From positions 1 through 64,000 of the forward strand of contig NZ_JAYKZX010000003.1 of NCBI RefSeq assembly GCF_035989265.1: 64,000 nt of DNA, in the 5' to 3' direction. Source of the stretch: Sphingobium sp. HWE2-09. GTDB lineage: Bacteria > Pseudomonadota > Alphaproteobacteria > Sphingomonadales > Sphingomonadaceae. The notes under the pieces were generated by a model. The model did not search any database. It saw only the letters and a list, made by a program, of their open reading frames with translations, and was not told where the DNA came from. Shown here one piece after another: positions 26,555 through 35,796 of this stretch. The position numbers and the translations under genes were made by a program. Each line of letters starts with the position of its first letter. Position 1 is the first letter of the stretch.

Positions 26555-26941
26555 TTACGGACTGTCGGTCGATGCCGGGATGCTTTCTGCGCCGAACATC
26601 CGTTCGACTTCCAACACCAGGTCGCGCAGGTGGAAGGGTTTGGACAGCACCTTGGCCTGCGGCACGGCCTTGCCGGCCTTCAGCGTCACGGCGGCAAAAC
26701 CGGTAATGAACATGATCCGCATGTCCGGCGCGACCGATGCGGCATGTTGCGCCAGTTCGATGCCGTCCATCTCTGGCATTACGATATCGGTCAGCAACAG
26801 GTCGAACCGGTCCGTATCGATATGGGGCAGCGCGGCGCGCCCGTCCCCGACCGGCACGACTTCGTAACCCGACCGTTCCAGCGCGCGGGCCAGATAGGTC
26901 CGCATGCTCTCATCATCTTCGGCCAATAAAATGCGAACCAT
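26555..26941 (-). CDS. cpdR: Cell-cycle response regulator CpdR
   Basis: A 128-residue single-domain receiver: acidic pair Asp9/Asp10 (LLAEDDESMR), phosphoacceptor Asp52 in LLTDIVMPEMDGIELA, Thr80 in MFITGFAAVTLK, and Lys101 in LSKPFHLRDLVLEV. The stretch LLLTDIVMPEMDGIELA...IMFITGFAAV is distinctive of CpdR, the polar adaptor that brings ClpXP to substrates when unphosphorylated. ATG at 26941 gives the family N-terminus MVRILLAEDD. It is convergent with dctA and divergent from the hydrolase at 27083. No DNA-binding domain is present. Confidence 0.88.
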   Translation of the reverse strand: MVRILLAEDDESMRTYLARALERSGYEVVPVGDGRAALPHIDTDRFDLLLTDIVMPEMDGIELAQHAASVAPDMRIMFITGFAAVTLKAGKAVPQAKVLSKPFHLRDLVLEVERMFGAESIPASTDSP

Positions 26942-27082
26942 CGCCCCCAACACTCTCATCCAGCTGCCCCGCAGCCCTTTACGCCATCCGACAGGGTGGC
27001 GCGAAGCCGCCTTATATGCGACAAGGTGTAAATATTATCCAGCCGGGCAAGTTTTTTCGACGCGTCGGTGAAAGGAGCCGCA

Positions 27083-27976
27083 TTGGACCACCCCGCGCCG
27101 CGTTCCCCGACCCATAGCGACACAGGTTTCGACCTTTACGGTCCCGCCGTTCCCGATCGACCGCTGATCATTTCCGTTCCTCATGCCGGGCGCGATTATC
27201 GGGACGATCTGCTGGCAGCCGCGCAGGTGCCGTTGCGGATACTCAATCGGCTGGAAGACCGCTGGGTCGATTTGCTGGCCCATCCGCTGATCGCGCGGGG
27301 CTTTACCGTTATCGTCGCCCGCACGCCCCGCGCGCTTATCGACCTCAACCGGCATGAGCGGGAGATCGATCTCGGGATGATTGCAGACCTGCCGCGCGAT
27401 GCCGCGCTCCAGAGCAGTGCGAAACTTCGGGGCGGATTGGGACTGTTCCCGCGCCGGTTGCCGGGCGCACATGAATTGTGGCGGGGACCGATGGCCTGGG
27501 CGGAGGCGCGTCGCCGGATCGACAGGTTGCATCGGCCTTATCACGCGGCGATCGGCCGAATGATGGCGGCCGCGCGTGAAGCGCATGGTCATGCGATCCT
27601 GATCGACCTGCATTCGATGCCGCCACTGGCGCCGAGCGCTGCCGGGCAGCCAGCGCCGACCATGGTGCTGGGCGATCGGTTCGGGCGCAGCGCTTCCGCC
27701 CGGCTGATGACGCTGGCGGCCGACGTCGCGACGGGCCATGGCCTGACGGTGGCGCAGAATAGCCCTTATGCAGGCGATCATATGATCGATCGCCATGGCC
27801 GGCCCGAACATGGGCTGCATGCGCTGCAGGTGGAGATCGATCGGGCGCTCTATCTGGATGCGACGCTGGACCGGCCGGGGCCGGGCGTGGTGCGGATGCA
27901 GGCGGTGGTGACGGGCATGGCCGAGGCGTTGGCCGCCGAACTGCCGCGCGCCGGTTATGCGCTCGCCGCTGAATAG
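27083..27976 (+). CDS. N-formylglutamate amidohydrolase
   Basis: A 297-residue FGase-family protein: PLIISVPHAGRDY near the N-terminus, RLEDRWVDLLAHPL, then ARTPRALIDLNRHEREID, followed by YHAAIGRMMAAAREAHGHAILIDLHSMPP and NSPYAGDHMIDRHGRPEHGLHALQVEIDRALYLD. These His/Asp/Glu clusters form the metal site. It hydrolyses N-formyl-L-glutamate in histidine breakdown; no hut genes are nearby, so a related amidase role is possible. TTG at 27083 is chosen because AAAGGAG lies five bases before it; a GTG at 27068 in the same frame lacks a ribosome site. Confidence 0.87.
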   Translation: MDHPAPRSPTHSDTGFDLYGPAVPDRPLIISVPHAGRDYRDDLLAAAQVPLRILNRLEDRWVDLLAHPLIARGFTVIVARTPRALIDLNRHEREIDLGMIADLPRDAALQSSAKLRGGLGLFPRRLPGAHELWRGPMAWAEARRRIDRLHRPYHAAIGRMMAAAREAHGHAILIDLHSMPPLAPSAAGQPAPTMVLGDRFGRSASARLMTLAADVATGHGLTVAQNSPYAGDHMIDRHGRPEHGLHALQVEIDRALYLDATLDRPGPGVVRMQAVVTGMAEALAAELPRAGYALAAE

Positions 27977-27978
27977 GC

Positions 27979-29861
27979 TCATCGCCCCGCCACCACCAGC
28001 CGCGCGCCAGCGACACTGAGGTGATGCGAATCGAAATAGAGCGGCTTGCCGTCATGCTCGATGGCGCAATGCCCGGTCGGGCATAGCGCCGATACGGGAT
28101 CGATCAGCGTCACGCCACGCGCCTGCCAACGGGCAAAAAGTGCGCGCAGATGGGTGGTTCGCGCCTCCACCCAGGCGCGATCGACGCCTTGGGCGTTCGC
28201 CAAGCGACCCGCATCCGCCAGATGCGCCAGGCGGCGCGGCACGTCGAAGGGCTGGGGCGGCACGGGACCGATCAGCACGACATCGCGGCCTTCGGCGCGG
28301 ATCGCGGCGATGGTTCTGTCGAGCTTGGCGACGAAGGCAGGATCGTCGAAATCGCCATTGGCCCAAAAGGCGGCAAGGTAGATTCGGCGCAACGCGGGAC
28401 CGGCCCGAATCGCGTCGAAGGCGGCCTTGTTGGCGGCGGCGCAGCGGGCGTCCTTCGCATCATAGCCCAGCACCGGCGGGCAGCTGGATGTGGTCCGCTC
28501 GACCAGCGAGCGGTTGTGCGCTTTGGCGTCGAGCGATAGGGCATAGGACAGTTCCACGCCATGGCTGTCCCCCATAGCATCGCATCGGGCGCTACTGCAG
28601 CGCCCAGTACGCACGGGGCTGCGCCACGCATGAATGTATCGTGGCAGCGTTTGCGCGTCGGCGCGAAATCCGATTGTCCGGCCATTTGGGCCAGCACCTG
28701 TGGTGAGAAGCGCGACGGCCATCCGCCCGTTGCCACCATGCCTAATGACGCAGTGCAAAGCGCTGCCATGGCCACGCCGGTGAACAGGAAGATGACCCGC
28801 GCGGAGACGCGCCTTGCATCGCGGAAAGGGCGCTCGACAAAGCGCCAGGACAGCGTGCCCGCCAGTAACGACAAGCCTATGATCGCGATCTGTGTCACGC
28901 CTGCCAGCGGCCTGTCGGTTGCATATTCGGTTAAGACGATCAGCGGCCAGTGCCACAGATAGAGCGAGTAGGAGATCAGACCGACCCCGACCAGCGGTCG
29001 CCAGCCGAGCAATCGCCCGACTTGCGTTCCGGGGGCTGTATGGATCAGCGCTGCCGCACCCAGCACCGGGGCAAGAGCGGTGACCCCGGGAAAAACCGTG
29101 TTCCTGTCATAGAGCGTCACGGCCAGCGCAATGGCGGCCAACCCACCGGCGGCTACGGCCTCCCGCAGCCAGCGCGTGCCGATGACCGGCACGGCCCCCA
29201 ATGCCAGCAGCGCCCCGGCGAACAATTCCCACGCCCGGGTCGGCAGCAGATAGAAGGTGAAGCCGCTGGTGTCGCGCTGCATGGCGATGGCGAGCGCCAG
29301 CGATCCTGCCGCGATGAGCGCCACCGTCGCCGTCCGCCAGCGGGGGGCGAAACGTGCCAGCAGCATCAGCAGGATGGGGAAGCCGATATAATATTGTTCC
29401 TCCACCGCCAGCGACCAGGTGTGGAGCAGCGGTTTCACGTCCGCGCCGCCAGCGAAATAACCGGTGTCGGTGAAGAACCAGAGGTTGGACACGAACAGTG
29501 TCGCGGCCAGGGCCGAGCGCGGCACGCCTTCCAGATCGCCGGGGAGATAGAGCCAGGCGGCGGCGGCCAGCACCGCCAGGATCATCAGCGACAGGGCGGG
29601 CATGATGCGACGGAACCGGCGTTCGTAGAATCGCGGCAGGGAAAAGCGGCCGTCATCGACTTCGCGGGCGATGATGCCGGTGATCAGATAGCCGGAGATG
29701 ACGAAGAAGATATCGACGCCGACATAGCCGCCAGAAAAGCCGGGGACATGGGCGTGGAACAGCAGCACCGGCAGGATGGCGAGCGCCCGCAGCCCGTCGA
29801 TATCGCGGCGATAGCGAATGATGGCGGTCGCTGAACCGTTGGCGCTGGGTGATCCGTGCAT
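27979..29861 (-). pseudogene. OafA/YrhL-type O-acyltransferase with SGNH domain, interrupted by an apparent one-base frameshift
   Basis: From ATG at 29861 the frame gives an acyltransferase-3 membrane domain: YRRDIDGLRALAILPVLLFHA with the catalytic His, VGVDIFFVISGYLI, then FYERRFRRIMPAL and about ten helices ending FVERPFRDARR. After VAPDAMLWG the frame breaks. The expected SGNH hydrolase domain (GDSHGVELSYAL ... DSHHLSVAGARLVVAGR) continues in another frame to 27979. One extra base in the five-C run at 28569-28573 fuses the two into about 627 residues, the normal size. Such proteins acetylate cell-surface polysaccharides. The break is probably a homopolymer error. Confidence 0.85.
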
Positions 29862-30017
29862 CGCGTCCGCACCCTAATCCCAAAGCCCTGACATTTGCTT
29901 TATCGCCGCCGACTCGGAAGCGGACCAGTGCCGATGCGCCACCGAAACGCGGTTGCGTTTGATGCAATCATGGTTTCGTCCTTCGCATTTGCGAAAATCC
30001 TGCGGGCCGTACAAAAA

Positions 30018-30082
30018 GACTGTGCCTTTCAGGCATCCTCTCCTAAAACTTTCGGGCCGGTCTTGCGATCGGCCTTTTTTTT
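30018..30082 (+). ncRNA. Candidate small RNA resembling the alphaproteobacterial SuhB/MmgR type
   Basis: The layout is a short 5' hairpin (TGCCT-TTC-AGGCA, 30022-30034), a single-stranded CU-rich stretch (TCCTCTCCTAAAAC) that could pair with ribosome-binding sites, then a strong terminator with eight Ts. This is the plan of SuhB/MmgR (alpha-r8) sRNAs in alphaproteobacteria. The 5' end is estimated; a weak TTGCGA/TACAAA pair lies upstream. Family identity is an inference from layout, not from a covariance search. Confidence 0.45.
30055..30082 (+). terminator. Intrinsic terminator of the first candidate sRNA
   Basis: GGCCGGTC-TTGC-GATCGGCC (8 bp, one G-U pair) is followed directly by eight Ts. 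No protein gene on this strand ends nearby, so it must end a non-coding transcript. Confidence 0.85.
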
Positions 30083-30136
30083 GTCATCCGCTTGGTCTAG
30101 AGCGTGCTTGCTGTTCGGCGCGCCAACTATAACAAG

Positions 30137-30217
30137 TTTCTGGAGAGGAGCCGCCGGTAAGACCGGCAAGGCGAGCCGAAGCAAGGGGGATCGAGCGTCA
30201 CCGCTCTCCCCCTTTTT
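30137..30217 (+). ncRNA. Second candidate small RNA, downstream of the first
   Basis: A TATAAC hexamer at about 30128 could be the -10 element. The transcript would carry GGAGAGGAG at 30142-30150, a GCCGGT-AAG-ACCGGC hairpin at 30153-30167, a GCGAGCCGAAGCAA single strand, and the terminator. No start codon follows the ribosome-site-like GGAGAGGAG at a usable distance. GGAGAGGA is the exact complement of TCCTCTCC in the first sRNA. Confidence 0.4.
30185..30217 (+). terminator. Intrinsic terminator of the second candidate sRNA
   Basis: An outer GGGGGA/TCCCCC and inner GAGCG/CGCTC stem with a TCAC loop is followed by TTTTTCTTTT. The orientation is plus, so it does not serve fbp, which ends on the minus strand at 30227. 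Confidence 0.8.
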
Positions 30218-30226
30218 CTTTTCCTC

Positions 30227-31243
30227 TCAGGCTTCGGCCATTTCCTGACCATAGGCGACGACCGCCGCGACTTCGGCCTTGTCGCCCAGCACGACGCCGA
30301 CCCGCTGGTGCAGGCCGGTGGCGGGTACGTCCATGATCGGGATGAAGCCGTCTGTCGCCGCGCCGCCCGCCTGTTCGATCAGGTAGCTCATCGGATTGGC
30401 TTCATACATCAGGCGCAGTTTGGCCTTGCCGGGGTTGCGGTGGTCATAGGGGTACATGAAGATGCCGCCGCGCTTGAGGATGCGATGCACGTCCGCCACC
30501 ATGGAGGCGGTCCAGCGCATATTATAATCCTTGCCGCACGGCCCCGCGCCGCCCTCGACCCGCTCGTCGATATAGCGGCGAATCGCGGGCGACCATTGGC
30601 GGCGGTTGGACATGTTGATGGCAAATTCGCACTTGCCCTGGGGCATCTGCATATTGGCGTCGGTCATGACCCAGCTGCCGACTTCGCGGTCCAGCGTAAA
30701 TTCATAGACGCCCGTGCCCACGCTCAGCACCAGCAGCGATTGCGGGCCGTAGATGGCATAGCCTGCGGCAACCTGCTGACGGCCGTCCTGCAGGAAATCC
30801 TCTTCGGTCACTTCGCGTCCGGCGCAGGCGTCGGGGGCTTTCAGCACCGAAAAGATCGTGCCGACCGACAGGTCGACGTCGATATTGCTGGACCCGTCGA
30901 TCGGATCGAACAGCAGCAGATATTCGCCCTTGGGATAGCGATTGGGGATGAGGTGGATCGTCTCCATCTCTTCCGAAGCCATTGCGGCCAGATGCCCGCC
31001 CCATTCATTGGCGTCGAGCAGCAGTTCGTTGGCGATCACGTCCAGCTTCTTTTGCACTTCGCCCTGCACATTTTCGCTGTCCAGGCTGCCCAGCACTTCG
31101 CCCAGCGCGCCCTTGCTGACCGAATGGCTGATCGTCTTGCACGCGCGGGCGACGGTTTCGATCAGCAGGCGCAGTTCGCCGGGCAGGACGTTGGCATTGC
31201 GTTGCTGTTCGATCAGGAAACGGGTGAGCGTGGTTCGGGCCAT
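30227..31243 (-). CDS. fbp: Class I fructose-1,6-bisphosphatase
   Basis: A 338-residue FBPase: the metal-binding signature [23 protein letters not shown] is complete, preceded by MASEEMETI, and followed by [26 protein letters not shown] and [20 protein letters not shown]. The C-terminus [15 protein letters not shown] is typical. It dephosphorylates fructose-1,6-bisphosphate in gluconeogenesis in the cytoplasm. ATG at 31243 follows AAAGGCG. It is divergent from the TerC gene. Confidence 0.96.
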   Translation of the reverse strand: MARTTLTRFLIEQQRNANVLPGELRLLIETVARACKTISHSVSKGALGEVLGSLDSENVQGEVQKKLDVIANELLLDANEWGGHLAAMASEEMETIHLIPNRYPKGEYLLLFDPIDGSSNIDVDLSVGTIFSVLKAPDACAGREVTEEDFLQDGRQQVAAGYAIYGPQSLLVLSVGTGVYEFTLDREVGSWVMTDANMQMPQGKCEFAINMSNRRQWSPAIRRYIDERVEGGAGPCGKDYNMRWTASMVADVHRILKRGGIFMYPYDHRNPGKAKLRLMYEANPMSYLIEQAGGAATDGFIPIMDVPATGLHQRVGVVLGDKAEVAAVVAYGQEMAEA

Positions 31244-31476
31244 GAAACGCCTTTCGCAAAGGGGCGGACGATCGCGGCCAAGGGGGCCGGACCAGGAAGG
31301 AAGCTACGGCTAGTCTCGCTAGGGCAGAGCAACGCCCTAGTCCAGCGTGGGGCATGACGGTTCATGCTTGATAGCGCTGTCATGTGACAAAGCATGTCTG
31401 CCGGAACAGATAGAGGTGCCTGTCGTTGCGATGCCGTGCCAAATGGCATCGCAATTTGTGTCATCGGAAAGATATC

Positions 31477-32265
31477 ATGGACAGCCTGATCACTGCCTTC
31501 ACCGATCCCACGGCTCTCGCCGCGCTTGTCGCGCTGGTGGTGATGGAGGTTGTGCTGGGCATCGACAATCTGGTCTTCATTTCCATCCTGACCAATAAAT
31601 TGCCGGAGGCACAGCGGCCCAAGGCGCGCAAGATCGGGATCGGCCTGGCGCTGGCGATGCGGCTGGTGCTGCTGTCGATGATCGCGTGGATCGTCGGGCT
31701 GACGCAGCCGGTGTTCGACCTTGGCATCAGCGGCCCGCTGGACCAGCATGGCGCACCGACCTTCGAAACCAATTTCTCCTGGCGCGATCTTATTCTGATC
31801 GTGGGCGGCCTGTTCCTGATCTGGAAGGCGACGCGGGAAATCCATCACACGGTCGATCCGACGCCCGCGGACGGCGTGCTGGACAAGAAGGGCGTGGCGA
31901 CCATGACGTTCGGCGCGGCGATCGTGCAGATCATCCTGCTCGACATGATCTTCTCGCTCAATTCGATCCTGACGGCGGTGGGCATGACGGACAATCTGGC
32001 GGTCATGTATATCGCCGTGATCGTCGCGGTGACGGTGATGCTGATCGCGGCCGATCCGCTCGCCAACTTCATCGCGCGCAATCCGACCGTGGTGATGCTG
32101 GCGCTGGGCTTCCTGCTGATGATCGGCGCCGTGCTGATCGCCGATGGCTTTGGCGTGCATGTGCCCAAGGGCTATATCTATGCGGCGATGGCCTTTTCGA
32201 CGCTGGTCGAGTGCCTGAACATCTTCGCGCGGCGCGCGCAGCAGCGGAAGAATGCGGCGGAGTAG
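31477..32265 (+). CDS. TerC-family integral membrane protein
   Basis: A 262-residue protein with about seven membrane helices. The family signature [23 protein letters not shown] carries the acidic GIDN motif, and the second half repeats it as [45 protein letters not shown] ends it. TerC proteins are thought to move divalent metals such as Mn or to help metalate exported proteins. Start 31477 is preceded by GGAAAGA; an upstream in-frame opening at 31426 is not hydrophobic and less likely. No yybP-ykoY-like riboswitch is evident upstream. Confidence 0.88.
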   Translation: MDSLITAFTDPTALAALVALVVMEVVLGIDNLVFISILTNKLPEAQRPKARKIGIGLALAMRLVLLSMIAWIVGLTQPVFDLGISGPLDQHGAPTFETNFSWRDLILIVGGLFLIWKATREIHHTVDPTPADGVLDKKGVATMTFGAAIVQIILLDMIFSLNSILTAVGMTDNLAVMYIAVIVAVTVMLIAADPLANFIARNPTVVMLALGFLLMIGAVLIADGFGVHVPKGYIYAAMAFSTLVECLNIFARRAQQRKNAAE

Positions 32266-32813
32266 GGCGTGAACGTAACGGTGCCGAAGTTCACACCGTC
32301 GTCGGGCGATATCGGCCCGATGCGCTTGCCACGCGCTTGCGAAGCGTTTCCGATGCGTCACTTCCTACACCATGACGGGATGCCGGGCGTGGCAGTGACG
32401 CGCCGGTTTTCGCGAGGCAGGGAGGGGTGGGTAGGATGATCCATCTATGAGGATAGATCAGATAAAATCCTACATTGGAAGGTTGTTGGATTTATCTGTG
32501 GGCGGCAAGGAAATGGGCGGTTCGGAGGGGTAGGGTGCCGCTACACCTGGCATATGTTTTCGCGAACTACCCCTCCGTCAGGCCTTCGGCCTGCCACCTC
32601 CCCTTTCAGGGGAGGAATTTCCGGTTGGACCATTTTTTGCCGTTCGTGGTGCTTCGCTTATTGCTCAGAAGCGGTCATTGACAGACCTGCATCGGGCCGG
32701 AATGGCAATGATCAGTAGGAAGGGAAACAGGAGGGTGCAGAACACAAAATAGTTTTTCCTCTCCCAGTTTTTGTCTAACTGCCTAAGCATGTTGATGAAA
32801 AAGGGGACAAAGA
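32266..32813. other. Gene-poor intergenic stretch with a palindromic element
   Basis: Composition shifts from high GC to AT-rich toward the right. A compound palindromic element lies at about 32567-32619. On the minus strand a 41-codon frame from ATG at 32790 (begins MLRQLDKNW, one hydrophobic stretch FCTLLFPFLLIIAI) is open, but its support is weak. Nothing else is recognised. Confidence 0.5.
32567..32619. repeat. Compound palindromic element, family D-like
   Basis: CAGGCC-TTCG-GGCCTG forms a perfect stem and is followed by CTCCCC-TTTCA-GGGGAG, a second stem. Elements with this text pattern (paired CTCCCCT...AGGGGAG) also occur at 51629-51747 in the window. Confidence 0.6.
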
Positions 32814-32931
32814 ATGGAAAATCGGGGTGTGTCCACAATCTACAGGTCTACGAGCAACGTTGATCTTGTCGCGAATAGTGATTTCAAGTGGAGTGACAAA
32901 AAATGGAAAGAGGCATCTATATTTGGTAAGC

Positions 32932-33891
32932 TTAGTGTCTGATCCGAAATTAAGGTGAGTGGTATCAGCAGGTTAGCTTGACGGCTCGGCCTGTCATTGA
33001 TTCATGGGTTTTGCGAAAAACTACCAAGGATCAACGATGTGGACCGATACCACTCGCGCGCTTCATGCGCGACGCGGGCTGATTTTGCCAAGTGATTTGA
33101 CGAATGCCGAGTGGTTGGTGCTGGAGCCGCTGCTGCCGTCCGCCTCGCATGTGGGGCGGCCTCGCAAATGGCCGATGCGCCGGATTGTCGAAGCGATGCT
33201 TTACCTGCTGCGTGGTGGCTTGCCATGGCGGATGCTGCCCCCATGCTTTCCGCCGGTCTCGACGGTGCGGCGCTGGTTTTACCTCTGGCGCGACAACGGC
33301 CTGTGGCTGACGATGAACCATGTGCTGCTCATGGCTTCGCGCGAGATGACGGGCCGCGAGGCCTCGCCGTCGGCGGGTGTGATCGACAGCCAGAGCATCA
33401 AAACCACGGAAAGTGGCGGTCCTTGCGGCTATGACGCTGGCAAGAAGGTGAAAGGCCGCAAGCGCCATATCCTGACCGACACCGAGGGAAACCTGGTGCA
33501 TGCCGTGATCCACACCGCTGACATTCAGGACCGCGATGGTGCGCCGATGGTGCTGCGCGAAATCATCCGGCGCTTTCCGTGGTTGCGGCACGTCTTCGCC
33601 GATGGCGGCTATGCTGGCGACAAACTCCGGGAGGCTCTGCGGCGAATTGGGAAATGGACCGTCGAAATCATCAAGCGGTCAGACACCGCCAAAGGCTTCA
33701 AGGTGCTGCCCCGCAGATGGGTTGTTGAACGCACGCTGGCATGGCTCAACCGGAACCGACGCCTCGCCAAGGACTTCGAGCAAACCATCGCATCGGCAAC
33801 GGCGTGGCTCTTCATCGCATCCATTCAACTCTTCACGCGCCGCATCGCAAGGGCATGAAATAACGCCGAATAATTATGAATCAGACACTTA
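32932..33891 (+). mobile_element. IS5-family (IS1031-like) insertion sequence with 3-bp target duplication
   Basis: The element proper spans 32935-33888 (954 bp). Terminal inverted repeats begin GTGTCTGAT and match at about 15 of 18 positions. TTA flanks both sides (32932-32934 and 33889-33891), the TNA-type duplication of the IS1031 group. It contains one complete transposase gene. The matching direct repeats and intact ends suggest a recent, potentially active insertion. Confidence 0.9.
33037..33858 (+). CDS. IS5-family DDE transposase
   Basis: A 273-residue transposase. N-terminal DUF4096-type domain: LTNAEWLVLEPLLPSASHVGRPRKWPMRRIVEAMLYLLRGGLPWRMLP. The DDE triad sits in GVIDSQSIKTTESGG (first Asp), HVFADGGYAGDK (second Asp) and RWVVERTLAWLNRNRRLAKDFE (Glu). 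It is in one uninterrupted frame, unlike IS427-type elements that use a programmed frameshift. ATG at 33037 follows AAGGA at the right spacing; an ATG at 33004 is an alternative. It is the only transposase in the window. Confidence 0.94.
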   Translation: MWTDTTRALHARRGLILPSDLTNAEWLVLEPLLPSASHVGRPRKWPMRRIVEAMLYLLRGGLPWRMLPPCFPPVSTVRRWFYLWRDNGLWLTMNHVLLMASREMTGREASPSAGVIDSQSIKTTESGGPCGYDAGKKVKGRKRHILTDTEGNLVHAVIHTADIQDRDGAPMVLREIIRRFPWLRHVFADGGYAGDKLREALRRIGKWTVEIIKRSDTAKGFKVLPRRWVVERTLAWLNRNRRLAKDFEQTIASATAWLFIASIQLFTRRIARA

Positions 33892-34252
33892 GGCTAGGAA
33901 TGATGGTTCTAGCCACAGCAGTATTAATTAACGATGAGAGGAAGAAAAAATCCGATAAAGTAGACGAATTCATATTGTTATCAAATGATAACACGAAATC
34001 CATATTTATGTATGGCCATGAAAAATATGCGAAGGACAATGAGATGGAAGCCTTCCAGAAGGCTCTCAACACCGCCATGGCCCAAGGTTTTACGGCGGAT
34101 GAAAAATCGATTTCGATGTTTGCAAATAGGAAAATTGAAAGACTTATACTGTCGAAGTAGTCTCTTGCATAACGGGCGTTCGCGAATAAAGCAAATGGTC
34201 CGCTTCCTATCCAAATTGGTCATTAACAGATGCGCTGGTCCGACAAAGAAAC

Positions 34253-34278
34253 GGGGCCGGATCTTGCGATCCGGCCCC
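34253..34278 (-). terminator. Intrinsic terminator of the DAHP synthase gene
   Basis: A perfect 11-bp stem GGGGCCGGATC/GATCCGGCCCC with a TTGC loop lies 19 bases past the stop; on the minus strand it is followed by GTTTCTTTG. Confidence 0.8.
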
Positions 34279-34296
34279 GACCTGTTTTCCATAACC

Positions 34297-35667
34297 TCAC
34301 GCCGCGGCGCGGCGTTCCTTCAGTTCTTCGTTGAGCATTTCTGCCAGCAGGAAGGCCAGTTCCAGGCTCTGCGCCGCGTTCAGGCGGGGGTCGCAGTGGG
34401 TGTGGTAGCGGTCGGCGAGGCCTTCGTCGGTGATGGCGATGGCGCCGCCGGTGCATTCCGTCACGTTCTGCCCGGTCATTTCGGCATGGATGCCGCCGCC
34501 GAAGCTGCCCTCGGCGCGATGGACGGCGAAGAAGCCGCGGACTTCGGCCAGGATGCGGTCGAAGGGGCGGGTCTTATAGCCGTTCGCCGCCTTGATGACG
34601 TTGCCGTGCATCGGGTCGCAGGACCAGATCACCGGATGGCCTTCGCGCAGCACGGCGCGCACCAGCTTGGGCAGGCCAGCCTCGATCTTGTCATGGCCGT
34701 AGCGGGTGATGAGCGTGATGCGCCCGGCTTCTCGCGCGGGGTTCAGCGTGTCGAGCAGGCGCAGCAGCGCGTCCGGTTCCAGGCTGGGACCGCATTTTAG
34801 GCCGATCGGATTGCCGATGCCGCGCAGATATTCGACATGGGCCGACCCTTCGAAGCGGGTGCGGTCGCCGATCCACAGCATGTGCGCCGACGTGTCGTAC
34901 CAGTCGCCGGTCAGGCTGTCCTGACGCGTCAGCGCCTGTTCGAACGGCAGCAGCAGCGCTTCATGGCTGGTGTAGAAGCTGGTCCCGCCCAACTGCGGCA
35001 CGGTTTCCGCCGACAGGCCGCAGGCGCGCATGAAGTCGAGCGCCTGGCCGATCTGGTCGGCCATCTGTTCGAACTTCGCGGCCCACGGACTACGCCCCAT
35101 GAAATCGAGCATCCAGCCGTGGACGCGGTCCAGGCTGGCATAGCCGCCGGTCGAGAAGGCGCGCAGCAGGTTGAGCGTCGCGGCCGACTGGTTATAGGCG
35201 CGCACCATCCGCTCCGGATCCGGCTCACGCAATTCCGGGGTGAAGGCGATGTCGTTGACATTGTCGCCGCGATAGCTGGGCAATTCGACGCCATCGATGA
35301 CTTCGGTATCGGCCGAGCGCGGCTTGGCGAACTGGCCCGCCATGCGGCCGACCTTCACCACCGGCAGCTTCGACGCGAAGGTCAGCACGACTGCCATCTG
35401 GAGCAGCACGCGGAACGTGTCGCGGATGTTGTTCGGATGGAACTCCGCGAAACTTTCGGCGCAATCGCCGCCCTGCAACAGGAAGGCTTCGCCATGCACG
35501 ACCTTGGCAAGATCCGCCTTGAGGTTACGCGCCTCGCCCGCAAAGACGAGGGGCGGAAACTGGCCAAGCTGGGCCTCTACCGACGCCAGCGCGCCTGCAT
35601 CCCGATAAAAGGGCATCTGAATGCCCTTTTGGCTCCGCCAGCTTTCCGGCGTCCACTTCGCCGCCAC
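34297..35667 (-). CDS. 3-deoxy-7-phosphoheptulonate synthase, class II
   Basis: A 456-residue plant-type (class II) DAHP synthase. Blocks: [15 protein letters not shown] at the N-terminus, [15 protein letters not shown], then [60 protein letters not shown], and [18 protein letters not shown]. Metal and PEP ligands of the family lie in these segments. It condenses PEP and erythrose-4-phosphate, starting the shikimate pathway. GTG at 35667 is preferred since AAGGAG precedes it by seven bases and the family N-terminus begins there; ATGs at 35685 and 35706 would add residues with no ribosome site. Confidence 0.95.
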   Translation of the reverse strand: MAAKWTPESWRSQKGIQMPFYRDAGALASVEAQLGQFPPLVFAGEARNLKADLAKVVHGEAFLLQGGDCAESFAEFHPNNIRDTFRVLLQMAVVLTFASKLPVVKVGRMAGQFAKPRSADTEVIDGVELPSYRGDNVNDIAFTPELREPDPERMVRAYNQSAATLNLLRAFSTGGYASLDRVHGWMLDFMGRSPWAAKFEQMADQIGQALDFMRACGLSAETVPQLGGTSFYTSHEALLLPFEQALTRQDSLTGDWYDTSAHMLWIGDRTRFEGSAHVEYLRGIGNPIGLKCGPSLEPDALLRLLDTLNPAREAGRITLITRYGHDKIEAGLPKLVRAVLREGHPVIWSCDPMHGNVIKAANGYKTRPFDRILAEVRGFFAVHRAEGSFGGGIHAEMTGQNVTECTGGAIAITDEGLADRYHTHCDPRLNAAQSLELAFLLAEMLNEELKERRAAA

Positions 35668-35796
35668 GTCGAGTCTCCTTCGCATGTGATAAAATAGGGG
35701 GCGCACCTACGCTGGTCCGTGCGCCAAGGCAAGATTGTACCAGTTGGGCCATGGCCGCGCGCAATCATTTGTCCCGATCAGGCTGATCGAGCGGCT

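Larger units (their letters stand above)
29862..30226. other. Intergenic region between acyltransferase and fbp, holding two candidate sRNAs
   Basis: No protein-coding frame with family features is seen in these 365 bases. The region holds two plus-strand hairpin/T-run units (30055-30082 and 30185-30217), described separately. The left 130 bases include the upstream control region of the acyltransferase gene. Confidence 0.6.
32814..34160 (+). pseudogene. Small AT-rich ORF of unknown function, split by the IS5-type element
   Basis: The left part (ATG 32814, AAGGGG seven bases upstream) encodes MENRGVSTIY...ASIFGKL up to 32934. The right part resumes at 33892 with RLGMMVLATAVLINDERKKK and ends at 34160. 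Deleting the element plus one TTA duplication joins them in the same frame into a 129-residue protein, strong evidence for an ancestral gene. The product is charged, with a short hydrophobic stretch and no family I know. Base composition and codon use are far more AT-rich than neighbouring genes, suggesting acquisition by transfer. The right fragment might still be translated from the ATG at 33876 inside the IS end. Confidence 0.72.

Noticed and set aside
30137..30217. Glycine- or SAM-type riboswitch in the fbp-acyltransferase gap
   Set aside because: GGAGAGG and GCCGAAG fragments recall a glycine riboswitch, but the paired core is missing, the unit ends in a terminator, and no gene follows on that strand.
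32650..32790. Minus-strand 41-codon membrane ORF starting MLRQLDKNW
   Set aside because: It has a plausible hydrophobic span, but no good ribosome site and it lies beside the better supported plus-strand gene; noted only in the region entry.
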